From Actinomadura chibensis NBRC 106107 (GTDB taxonomy: Bacteria > Actinomycetota > Actinomycetes > Streptosporangiales > Streptosporangiaceae), in the NCBI RefSeq assembly GCF_001552135.1, contig NZ_BCQP01000030.1:1-64000 (forward strand): a stretch of DNA of 64,000 bases. Reading direction: 5' to 3'. Below, in pieces: positions 8,306 through 17,700 of this stretch. The first letter of the stretch is position 1, and each line of letters starts with the position of its first letter. The position numbers were made by a program, and so were the translations under genes. A model generated the notes under the pieces. That model had not been told where the DNA came from and did not search any database. It was given only the letters and a program-made list of their open reading frames with translations.

Positions 8306-9336
8306 AGCACCCCCTCCTCGACGCGCGCCCGTGACAGTTCGGTGACCTCCACGGCCGGGTCGTCGCGCAGTTCCTTGAGCACGGCGGCCGGGTCCAGCAC
8401 GGCGGAGGCGTCGTGGGCGCCGGGCGGCACCCGGCCCGCCGCCACCGCCCGCGTGGCCGTGGCCGCGAGCGCGGCGGTCAGCTCGTAGCTGTCGGCGGCG
8501 CGGACGACGAGGACCCTCCCGTCCAGGTCGAAGACGAGCTGGAAGTACGGGCGGCGGCCGAGGGCGTCGAGGCGGGCCGCGAGTTCGAGGTCCTCGGCCG
8601 CCTGCCCGATCTCCTTGTCCCTGGCTCCGGACAGCGCGCGGAGCGTCCGCTCGCCGTCGAAGACGCCCCACCATTCGACCTCGGCGAGATCCAGCGTCCG
8701 CGCCAGCCGCTGCGTCTCCCCGCTCAGGTAGGGGTAGGCGCTGACACGTCCCGGGAAGTGCGGCAGGACGACGTTCTCCGCCGGGCGCAGCGCGCCGCGC
8801 AGCGGCCGGTGCCCCTGCCACGCGGCCAGCGGAGCGGCGTCCTCGCCGTGCAGGGCGGCGACGTAGTCGAGCGCGGCGGCCTTGGTGAAGCGGTCCAGGC
8901 CGCCGACGCGGGCGACCAGCCGGAAGGGCCGCCCGACCCGCTCCGCCAGCGCGCGGGGCAGCAGCGCGGACAGGCCGGGCATCATCCCGGCGGCCAGCAC
9001 CGCCGCGCGTCCTCGGGCCAGGGCCGTGAGGCGGGAACGGTCGAGCTGCTCTCCGGCCACGTCCACGTAGTGGGCCCCCGCCCTCAGCGCGGCCAGCGCC
9101 ACCGTGTCGCCGACGCTCGCCGAAGGGCCCGCGCAGTTCACCACCACCGCGCAGCCGTCGCAGAACTCCGCCAGCGCGGCGGCGTCGTCGACGTCCACCT
9201 CGACGGCCTCCGCTCCGGGCGGGGCGAGGCTCCGCACCTTCGCCAGGTCCCTGCCGCCCAGGCGCGGCCGCCCCCGCAGGCGGCGCACGAGCGCGCGGCC
9301 CACCGCGCCGTAGCATCCGGTCACGCCGACGGTCAC
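8302..9336 (-). CDS. saccharopine-dehydrogenase-like NAD(P)-binding reductase
   Basis: About 344 residues. The N-terminal dinucleotide motif GVTGCYGAVGRALV opens a Rossmann domain, followed by DVDDAAALAEFCDGCAVVVNCAGPSASVGDTVALAAL and GAHYVDVAGEQ, typical of the saccharopine dehydrogenase/trans-acting enoyl reductase superfamily. The C-terminal half has no motif that names a substrate. GTG 9336 overlaps the NRPS2 stop (GTGA). A second reductase next to a PchG-type enzyme also appears in coelibactin-like clusters (from memory, not checked); it may reduce another ring or the released product. It is not the thiazolinyl imide reductase, which is the next gene. Confidence 0.8.
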   Translation of the reverse strand: MTVGVTGCYGAVGRALVRRLRGRPRLGGRDLAKVRSLAPPGAEAVEVDVDDAAALAEFCDGCAVVVNCAGPSASVGDTVALAALRAGAHYVDVAGEQLDRSRLTALARGRAAVLAAGMMPGLSALLPRALAERVGRPFRLVARVGGLDRFTKAAALDYVAALHGEDAAPLAAWQGHRPLRGALRPAENVVLPHFPGRVSAYPYLSGETQRLARTLDLAEVEWWGVFDGERTLRALSGARDKEIGQAAEDLELAARLDALGRRPYFQLVFDLDGRVLVVRAADSYELTAALAATATRAVAAGRVPPGAHDASAVLDPAAVLKELRDDPAVEVTELSRARVEEGVL

Positions 9337-12300
9337 GACCGCTCCCACCCTTCGGCCAGCAGGGCGGCGACCTCGTCCACGTGCGGCGGGCGCAGGCAGC
9401 TGAAGTGGTCGCCGGGGACGTCGGCCACCCTCAGCTCGCCCAGGCACAGCTCGCGCCAGAACCCGGTCATGTCGTCGCGCAGCCACGGCAGGAAGCGCGT
9501 GTCGCCGAGCTGGCGCAGGAACGTGATGTCGCCCGCGTACGGCTCCGGCTCGTGCGCGCCGACCGCGCGCAGGCTGTGCCGCACCACCTGGTAGAAGGCG
9601 GCGACCTGCCGTTCGACGTCGGCGTCCGCGTGCGCGTGGCGGCTCGCGGCGCGGCCGATGGCGGCCAGCCGTTCGTCCTGCGGGCGCCTCGCCTGGGCGC
9701 GGAAGACGTCGGCGACCGGCGCCAGCGCGCCGGTGAGCGCGGTGACGCGCCCGGCGGGCACCCTGTCCTCGTCTTCGCGGAGCAGCAGCTCGAAGACCTC
9801 GGACATCGTCCGCTCGTCGCCGGGGTAGCCCGCCTCGGCCGGGTCGGCGCCCATGACCTTGGCGAAGACGTACTCCACCACGAGGTCGTCCTCGATGATC
9901 CGGGGCAGCGTGTAGCTGCTGATCACGGTGAGGCTCGCGACCTCGGAGCCCGCCTCGGCGAGCTGCCTGGCGATCTCGGTGGCCAGCAGGCCGCCCATGC
10001 AGTAGCCGACGACGTGGAAGGCGCCTGCGCCGGTGTCGAGCAGCGCGCGGGTGTAGCCCGCGGCCCGGCGTTCGATCAGGCCGCGCGGGTCCTCGGCCAG
10101 GTAGGAGTCCACGTCGGTGATCGCGAGCCCGGCGAGCGCGCCGCCCTTGCCCGCCAGCAGCCGCGACAGCGCCCGGTAGGGGGCGAGCGTGCCGCTGCCC
10201 TCGTGGACGAGGACGCGCAGCGGCCCGCCGTCGCCGGGCTCCCCGCCGAGCGGGACGAGCGGGACGAGCGGCGACGCGTCGGCGCGCCCGGCGGCGCCGT
10301 CGCGGTCGCCGTCCGCGCGCAGCGCCTCGGCGAGCGCCGCCACCGTCGGCCGGTGCAGGATCTCGCGGACCAGGTCGTCCCAGAGCACCCCCTCCGCGGC
10401 GGGGACGCGGGCGCGGAGCGTGGCGGCGAGCTTGGCGACCACGAGGGAGTCGCCGCCGAGGTCGAAGAAGTCGTCGTCGCGGTTGGGCGCGGCCACGCCG
10501 AGCACCTCGCCCCAGACGGCGGCGAGCTCCCGTTCCAGGTCGTCGCGGGGCGGGCCGCCCGCCGAGGCGCGGCTCGCGGCGGCGTGCGGCAGCCAGGAGC
10601 GCAGCGCGGCCGTGTCGACCTTGCCGTTGCGGGTCAGCGGCAGCTCGTCGACGACCTGGAGGTGCGCCGGGATCATGTACTCGGGCAGCCGTCCGGCGAG
10701 GTGCCCGGCCAGCGCGGCGACGTCCAGCGGCCGCCGGTCCGCCTTGAACCGGGCGGCGAAGACGTGCTGCCCGAGCGGGGCCGTCACGTCGTCCGGGCCG
10801 GGGAGGCACACGGTCGTGTCGGCGCCCGCGTCGAGCAGCAGCCCGAGCCACTCGTCGCGGCCGAGGAAGGTCTGGTCGAGGCCCTTGCGCGAGTCCTCGT
10901 AGTCCCATTTGCGCGGGTCCTTCTCCGGCATCATGAACTCCATCGAGGTCATGATCTGGTAGCTGTCCTCGGTGGTCTCGACGAACACCAGCCAGCCGCC
11001 GGGCCGGAGCAGCTGCGTCAGCCGGTCGAGCACCCGTCCCGCGTGCCGGGAGTTGTGCAGGACGTTCACGCAGACGACGACCTCGAAGTCGTTGGGCCGG
11101 TACCCCTGCTCGCGGAAGTCCTCGTTGATGTCGAACAGCCCGTACCGCACCCAGGGCCGGTCGCCGAAGCGCTCGCGGGCCTCGTTGAGGAAGAACGGCG
11201 AGACGTCGGTGAACAGGTAGTCGACGTCGTACTCCGCGAGCGCCGGGATGAGCTGCGCGCTGATGCCGCCGACGCCCGCGCCGACCTCCAGCACCCGCAG
11301 GCCGCCGTCGTGCCGCCCGGCGATGCGGCGCAGCATCGCGATGGCGGCGTGGTTGACGTAGCGGCTGATGACGTTCTCCCGGTAGGCCGCCTCGGAGATC
11401 TCCAGGCGGCCCTCGGGGAAGAGCAGCGGCAGCGGGTCCAGCTCGTCGCGGACCAGCTCGGGCAGGCGGTTGGTGCTGGTCCTGAAGTAGTCGATCAGGA
11501 CTGCGGGGTAGCTGTCCTCGCGTCGCAGCTCGGCGACCGACTCCCAGGCGGCGTCGAGGTCGTGCTCGGTGGCGGTGCGCACCGCGCGGCGGACGTTCCC
11601 GTCCCGCCGCAGGAACCCCTCGTCCTCCAGGACGCGCAGCCAGCGGCGCACCAGCCGGTGGTGCCGGGGGGCCGCGCCGACGGCCTCGATGACCTCGTCG
11701 GTGGTGGCGGCGTCGCCGGGCGCGCCGAACAACCCCCGGCGGACGAGGGCGCGCATGATGCCGACGACGGCGGCCCTGTCCAGGCGGGCCATGAACTCCA
11801 TCAGCTCGTCGCGGTCGAGGTGCGCGGTGTGCGCGTCGCCCGCGCGGGAGCCCGCCGCCCGCAGTTCGTCCGCCAGTGCTTCGGCGGGCTCGCGCGGGCG
11901 GTCGCCGCGGGCGGGCTCGGCGAAGGCGGCGAGGCGGCGCTCCAGCCCGTCGCCGTCGACCAGCACGTGGGCGGCGGCGACCGCCGGGTGCTCCTGGACG
12001 GCGGCCTCGACCTCCGCGAGCTCGATCCGGTGCCCGCGGATCTTGACCTGCCGGTCCTCGCGGCCGAGGAACTCGATCACCCCGTCCTCGCGGTAGCGGC
12101 CGAGGTCGCCGGTGCGGTAGAGGCGCTCGCCGGTCTCCGGGTGCCGGACGAACCGCTGCCGCGTCTTCGCCTCGTCGCCCAGGTACCCGAGCGCCACCCC
12201 GGCGCCGCCGATGTACAGCTCGCCCGCCACCCAGTCCGGGCACGGCCGCATCGCCGCGTCCAGGACGTGGAAGGTCTGGTTGGCCAGCGGCTTCCCGTAC

Positions 12301-14795
12301 GGGACGCTCGTCCAGTCCGGGGAGAGGTCGCCGATGGGGTGGCAGATCGACCAGATCGACGCCTCGGTCGCGCCGCCGAGGCTGACCAGCTCGGCTCCGG
12401 GCAGCCGCGCGCGGGCGGCCGCGGGGAGCGTGATCGGGATCCAGTCGCCGCTGAGCAGGGCCAGCCTGAGCGTGCGCAGGTCGGTCCCGGGGTCGGCGTC
12501 CAGGTAGTGGACCAGCATCTGGAGCTGCGCCGGGACGGAGTTCCACAGCGTGACCCCGTGCTCGGCGACGAGCCCGGCCCAGCGGGCCGGGTCGCCGCGC
12601 TCCTGCGGGCCGGGCAGCACCAGCGCGCCGCCCGCGGCCAACGGGCCGAAGACGTCGTAGACCGAGAGGTCGAAGCCGAGGCCGGCCAGGCCGAGCACCC
12701 GATCGGCGGCGGTGACCGAGAAGCGGCGGTTGATGTCGGCGACCGTGTTGAGCGCCGCCTCGTGGGAGATCATCACGCCCTTCGGCTCGCCGGTGGAGCC
12801 GGACGTGTAGATGACGTAGGCGAGGTCGCCGGGACGGGCGCGGCTCGTGGGAGCGGGCGCGGTGGACGGCGGCGCCGTGTCGACGTCCACGCAGCGCACC
12901 CCGGCCGGGCGCTCGCCGATCCAGGACTGCGTCAGCGCGGTGGCCACCCCGGCGTCGGCCATGATGCGGTCGCGCCGGGCGGGCGGCTGGGCGGCGTCCA
13001 CCGGCAGGTAGGCGGCGCCGGAGAGCAGCGTGCCGAGCACGGCGACGACCTGCTCCCAGCCCTTCTCCATGAGCACCGCGACGGGCGCGTCCCCCGCCTC
13101 CGCGAGGCTCTCGGCCACGGCGGTCGCCCGCGCGAGCAGCTCGCCGTAGGTCAGCGTGCGCTCCGCCGTGACGACGGCGGGCGCGTCCGGCGTGGCCAAG
13201 GCTTGGGCGACGACCGGCTCGTGGAGCAGCCCCCCGGGACGGGGCGCGGCGGTCGCGTTGGCGCGGTCGCGCCGCTCGGCCTGCGCGGCGGGCAGCCCGA
13301 CCGGCGCGGCCGACGTCCACGCGGAGTCGGCCGCGGCCAGGTCGAGGAGCAGCGTGCGCAGCGCGGCGAACAGGTCCTCGATCAGCCCGGCGGGGAAGAC
13401 GCCGTCGCGCACGTCGGCCCTGACCTCCAGGACGCCGTTCTCGACCAGGGCCTGGCAGTCGATCCACACCTGGGGCGTCCGGCTCCCGCCGTGCACCACC
13501 TCGGCCAGGCCGCGCATGCCCTCGTTCTCGTCGCTGAGCCCGACGGTGCTGGTGAAGACGACCGGGTACAGGGCGGTCCGCCTGCCCTGCCGCCGGGCCA
13601 TCTCGCGCATCAGCTCAACGCCCGAGTAGAGCCGGTGGTCCAGGTCGTCCCAGAGGCGGCGCTGGAGCGCGGCGGCGCGGTCGGCGAAGCGGTCCCCGGC
13701 GCCGTCCACCTCAAGGAGGCTGACGGTGGTGAAGTCGCCGACGAGCGAACCCACCTGCGGGTGGAGCGGATGCCGGTTGAGCAGCGTGAGGTTGAGGCAG
13801 AACGCGGGCTGGCGGCTCCAGCGTCCGACGACCTCGGCGAACGCGGCGAGCACGGCGGTCGAGGGCGTGACGCCGTGCTCCGCCGCCCGTTCGCGCAGCC
13901 CGCTCCACTGGCCGGGGGAGAAGCGGACCGCGTGGCGGGTGAAGGAGCCGGTCGCCTGGACGTCCCGGTCCTCGCGCAGCGGCAGCTCGGGCGCGCCGGG
14001 CAGCTCGTCCAGCCGGTCCTCCCAGTAGCGCCGGTCGCGCTCGCGGGCGGGGCCGTCGCGCAGGCCTCGGGCCGCCGCCACGTAGTCGCGGAAGGTGATC
14101 TCCAGCGGCGGCAGTTCCGCGTCCGGGTCGAGGTAGAGCCGCTTCAGCTCGGTGAGCAGGAGCTGGATGCTCAGGTAGTCGGCGATGAGGAAGTCGATGG
14201 AGACGTGCAGGAGGTCGCGGTCGCCGGTCCGGGTGATCCGCAGGTCGAACAGCGGCCAGACGGCGGGGTCGTAGCGGCGGCCGTCCATCGCGCTCCGGGT
14301 GGCGGCGACCCGCGCGTCGACCTCGGCGGGGGAGCGGCCCCGCAGGTCGGCCACCGCGATGCCGTACCGGGGCGTCTCGGGGGCGGTGACCTGGTAGCCC
14401 TCCACGTGGACGGTGCAGCGCAGCATGTCGTGCCGCTCGACCAGCCGGTTCCAGGCGTCCTCCATGCGCGGCGCGTCCAGGTCGGCGAACGCCAGCTCCG
14501 CGTAGACCTGGCAGGCGGTGCCGCCGTAGTCGAAGGCGTCGCCGCGGCCGAGCAGGTAGGCGGCCTGCACGTCGGTGAGGGGGAACGGCTCGTGCCGGGC
14601 GCCGGGCTCGGGCGCCAGCTCCGGCGGGGCCGGGCGGGTCAGGTGGTCCAGCAGTTCGTCCTTGCGGGCGGCGAGCTGCGCGCGCCGCTCCGCGGTGAGG
14701 ACGCCCTCGGGAGCGCGGAACCGCAGCCGGCCCGCCTCCTCCCACAGCTGCACGCCCTCGCGGGCCAGTTCGGCGATGAGCTGACCAGCCGTCAT
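9333..14795 (-). CDS. NRPS2: docking-Cy-A[MT]-PCP-TE, cysteine-specific (PchF-like)
   Basis: Terminal synthetase of 1820 residues. Order: TubC-like docking region (1-55), heterocyclisation domain (about 70-490) with intact DFLIADYLS (201-209), A domain (about 515-1400) interrupted after RGHRIEL by a methyltransferase domain carrying VLEVGAGVGG (1168-1177), PCP with GGDS (Ser1450), TE (about 1525-1820). A-domain code read as DLYNLSLIW plus Lys, the cysteine code. The TE nucleophile motif is GYCMGG, so Cys1599 replaces the usual Ser; His is in VPGDHFS. It would add the third cysteine, methylate it (most likely on a reduced ring nitrogen as in PchF) and release the chain. Overlaps NRPS1 by four bases (ATGA). 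Confidence 0.95.
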   Translation of the reverse strand: MTAGQLIAELAREGVQLWEEAGRLRFRAPEGVLTAERRAQLAARKDELLDHLTRPAPPELAPEPGARHEPFPLTDVQAAYLLGRGDAFDYGGTACQVYAELAFADLDAPRMEDAWNRLVERHDMLRCTVHVEGYQVTAPETPRYGIAVADLRGRSPAEVDARVAATRSAMDGRRYDPAVWPLFDLRITRTGDRDLLHVSIDFLIADYLSIQLLLTELKRLYLDPDAELPPLEITFRDYVAAARGLRDGPARERDRRYWEDRLDELPGAPELPLREDRDVQATGSFTRHAVRFSPGQWSGLRERAAEHGVTPSTAVLAAFAEVVGRWSRQPAFCLNLTLLNRHPLHPQVGSLVGDFTTVSLLEVDGAGDRFADRAAALQRRLWDDLDHRLYSGVELMREMARRQGRRTALYPVVFTSTVGLSDENEGMRGLAEVVHGGSRTPQVWIDCQALVENGVLEVRADVRDGVFPAGLIEDLFAALRTLLLDLAAADSAWTSAAPVGLPAAQAERRDRANATAAPRPGGLLHEPVVAQALATPDAPAVVTAERTLTYGELLARATAVAESLAEAGDAPVAVLMEKGWEQVVAVLGTLLSGAAYLPVDAAQPPARRDRIMADAGVATALTQSWIGERPAGVRCVDVDTAPPSTAPAPTSRARPGDLAYVIYTSGSTGEPKGVMISHEAALNTVADINRRFSVTAADRVLGLAGLGFDLSVYDVFGPLAAGGALVLPGPQERGDPARWAGLVAEHGVTLWNSVPAQLQMLVHYLDADPGTDLRTLRLALLSGDWIPITLPAAARARLPGAELVSLGGATEASIWSICHPIGDLSPDWTSVPYGKPLANQTFHVLDAAMRPCPDWVAGELYIGGAGVALGYLGDEAKTRQRFVRHPETGERLYRTGDLGRYREDGVIEFLGREDRQVKIRGHRIELAEVEAAVQEHPAVAAAHVLVDGDGLERRLAAFAEPARGDRPREPAEALADELRAAGSRAGDAHTAHLDRDELMEFMARLDRAAVVGIMRALVRRGLFGAPGDAATTDEVIEAVGAAPRHHRLVRRWLRVLEDEGFLRRDGNVRRAVRTATEHDLDAAWESVAELRREDSYPAVLIDYFRTSTNRLPELVRDELDPLPLLFPEGRLEISEAAYRENVISRYVNHAAIAMLRRIAGRHDGGLRVLEVGAGVGGISAQLIPALAEYDVDYLFTDVSPFFLNEARERFGDRPWVRYGLFDINEDFREQGYRPNDFEVVVCVNVLHNSRHAGRVLDRLTQLLRPGGWLVFVETTEDSYQIMTSMEFMMPEKDPRKWDYEDSRKGLDQTFLGRDEWLGLLLDAGADTTVCLPGPDDVTAPLGQHVFAARFKADRRPLDVAALAGHLAGRLPEYMIPAHLQVVDELPLTRNGKVDTAALRSWLPHAAASRASAGGPPRDDLERELAAVWGEVLGVAAPNRDDDFFDLGGDSLVVAKLAATLRARVPAAEGVLWDDLVREILHRPTVAALAEALRADGDRDGAAGRADASPLVPLVPLGGEPGDGGPLRVLVHEGSGTLAPYRALSRLLAGKGGALAGLAITDVDSYLAEDPRGLIERRAAGYTRALLDTGAGAFHVVGYCMGGLLATEIARQLAEAGSEVASLTVISSYTLPRIIEDDLVVEYVFAKVMGADPAEAGYPGDERTMSEVFELLLREDEDRVPAGRVTALTGALAPVADVFRAQARRPQDERLAAIGRAASRHAHADADVERQVAAFYQVVRHSLRAVGAHEPEPYAGDITFLRQLGDTRFLPWLRDDMTGFWRELCLGELRVADVPGDHFSCLRPPHVDEVAALLAEGWERS

Positions 14796-17700
14796 ATCGT
14801 GCCCTCCTCGAAGGCTCCGTCGTCGAAGGCCCCGTCGTCGTCGCGTCGCTCGATCAGGGCGGCGTGCCCGGCGATGGTCGGCTCGGCGAACAGCGCCCGC
14901 AGGGGCAGCTCGACGCCGAACTCGATCCTGATCTCCTCGGCCAGGCGGGTGGCCAGCACGCTGTCGCCGCCGAGGGTCACGAAGTTCTGGTGCCTGCCCA
15001 CGTCGGGGACGTCGAGCAGCGCCCGCCAGATCCCGGCGAGGGCCTCCTCGACGGGGCCGGTGGGCGGGGCGTCCTCCGGCGGGCCGTCGCCGTGCTCCTC
15101 GACCAGGCGGTTCAGAGCGTTCCGGTCGATCTTTCCGTTGGGGGTGAGGGGGAGGTCGGGGACCTGGACGACCGGCTCCGGGATCATGTACGGCGGGAGC
15201 CGCCCGGCCAGCCAGTCGCGCAGGTCGCCCCCGTCCAGGTCACCGGCCGGGACGACCAGCGCGGCCAGCCCGCGGGCGGCGCCGCCGACCGTGGTCGCCA
15301 CCGCGCGCTTCACGCCCGGGTGGGACAGCAGCGCCGCCTCGATCTCGCCGAGTTCGATGCGGTGGCCGCGGACCTTGACCTGGTGGTCCACCCGGCCGAG
15401 GAACTCCAGCGTCCCGTCCGGCCAGTAGCGGCCCATGTCGCCGGTGCGGTACCACCGCATCCCCTCGTGCTCGACGAACTTGGCGCGGGTGGTGTCCGGG
15501 TCGCCCCGGTACCCCTCGGCCACTCCCGCGCCGCCGATCCACAGCTCTCCCGGAGTCCAGTCCGGGCAGTCGCGCCCCAGCGAGTCGACGACCCGGAAGC
15601 ACTGGTTGGCCAAGGGGCGGCCGTAGGGCACCGACACCCACTCCGGCGGCACCTCGGCGGGCACCGGGCAGTAGTTGGACCAGATCGCCGCCTCCGTGGC
15701 GCCGCCGAGCGCGATCAGGCGGCACTCCGGCGCGACGCGCGCGAGCCGGGCCGACATGTCCAGCGGGACCCAGTCGCCCGACACCATCGCCAGCCGCAGC
15801 GAGCCGAGCTGCCCGCGCTCGGCGACCAGCAGCATGTCCAGCAGCGCGGGGACGGTGTTCCACACGGTCACGCCGTGCTCGGCGACCAGGCGCGCCCACC
15901 GGGCGGCGTCGCGGCGGTCGTCCTCGTCCACCATGACCAGCGACCCACCGGCCGACAGCGGTCCGAACACGTCCCATACCGACAGGTCGAAGTCCAGGGC
16001 GGACACCGCCAGGACGCGGTCGTCCGCGCCGACGCCGAAGCGGGCGTTGACGTCCAGCACGGTGTTCAGGGCCGCGCGGTGGGAGACCTCCACGCCCTTC
16101 GGCTCGCCCGTGGACCCGGACGTGAAGATCACGTACGCGCTCGCGTCCGGCTTCACCTCCACCGGAGCGTCCAGCGGCTCCCCCTCGGGCGGTTCGGTCA
16201 GCAGCAGGCGCGCGTCGGCGCGGCGCATGATCTGCTCGCGCCGGGCCTTGGGCTGGTCGACGCCGATCGGCACGTAGAGCGCCCCCGCCGCCAGGACGCC
16301 CAGCACCGCCGCGATCTGGTCGGGGCCCTTCGGCAGCGACACCGCGACCGCATCGCCCGCGCGCACACCCCGCTCGCGCAGGAACCCGGCCACCCGCAAC
16401 GCCCGTCCGGCCAGCTCGCCGTAGGAGACGCCGGGGCGGATCGCCACGCGGGACGGATCCCGGCGCGCCCGCTCGAAGAAGCGGCCGTGCAGCGTGCCCT
16501 CGGGAACCGGCGCCGCCGTGTCGTTGGCCGCCGCCCGCACCGCGAGCTGCGACGCCGGGACCAGCGACGGCGCGGGCGCGTCCCAGTCGGAGTCCAGCAG
16601 CCATTCCAGCAGCCGGCCGTAGCCGTCGGTCATGGCGTCCAGGACGCCGGGCGGGAACAGGTCCTCGACCGCGTCCCAGTTGACGACCAGCCCGCCGTCG
16701 ACCTCGACCACCTGGTGGTCGATCCACACCTGCGGCGTCTGCGACACGCCCCAGACCGGGTCGGCGAAGAGCGTGCCGGTCAGGGCGCCGTCCTCGTCCG
16801 CCACGCCGAGCGTGCTGGTGAACACCACCGGCATGGCGGCGTCGGACGAGCCGGTCCGCCTGGCCAGCTCGCGCATCACCCACAGCGCGGACACGTCGCT
16901 GTGGTCGAGGTCGCGCGCCACCCGGCGCTGGAGCCTGCGGGCGCTGTCCAGCCAGGTATCGCCCGGCTCGTAGGCGACCAGCAGCAGCGAGGTGAAGTCG
17001 CCGAGGACCCTGTCGATGTCCGGGTGCACCTGGCGCCGGTCGAAGAGGGTGAGGTTGATCGTCATGTCGCGGCGGGCGCTCCACGCGCCGAGCGCGTCGG
17101 CGAACGCCGTGGCGAGGACGGTCGAGAGGGTGAGGCCGTGCCGCCGGGCGGTGTCCTTGACCGTCCGCCACTGCTCGGCGGGGACGCGGATCTGGCGGCG
17201 GGTGAAGCGCGGGCGGCCGAGGCCGGCCGGGTCGGCGGCCAGCGGGAGCTGGGGCGCGGGCGGCAGCTCGCCGACCCTGGCCGACCAGTACTCCTCGGCG
17301 TCCCGCCGCGCCTGCGGGTCGGGCCCGACCGTGAGCACGTAGTCGCGGAAGGACGGGCCGGTCGGCGGCAGGTCGGCGCCGGGGTCGCGGTAGAGGACGT
17401 CGAGCTCGCGCAGCAGGGTCATGATGCTGAGCGCGTCGAAGACGATGTTGTCGAAGCTGACGCCGATCCGGACGCGGCCCTCGCCGTACCGCACGGCCCG
17501 CACGTCGAACAGCGGCCACCGGGTGACGTCGATGAGCTGGTGCGACATCGACCCGCGCAGCTCGGCGAGGGCCTCGTCGGCGGCGCCGTCACCGGCCTCC
17601 GTGACGGGGATTACCAGCTCCGGCGCGGTGGGGAGGATGCGCTGCGCGCCGTCGGGCTGGAAGACCGCGCGCAGCATCTCGTGACGTTCGATCAGCCGGT

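Noticed and set aside
8302..13467. A 1721-codon minus-strand frame overlapping NRPS2
   Set aside because: Only its last part, from GTG 9336, is the real reductase; the rest is out-of-frame NRPS2.
9381..15428. A 2015-codon open frame on the plus strand opposite NRPS2 and the end of NRPS1
   Set aside because: Composition is typical of antisense shadow in high-GC DNA; no ribosome site or domain, and the minus strand encodes clear NRPS domains.
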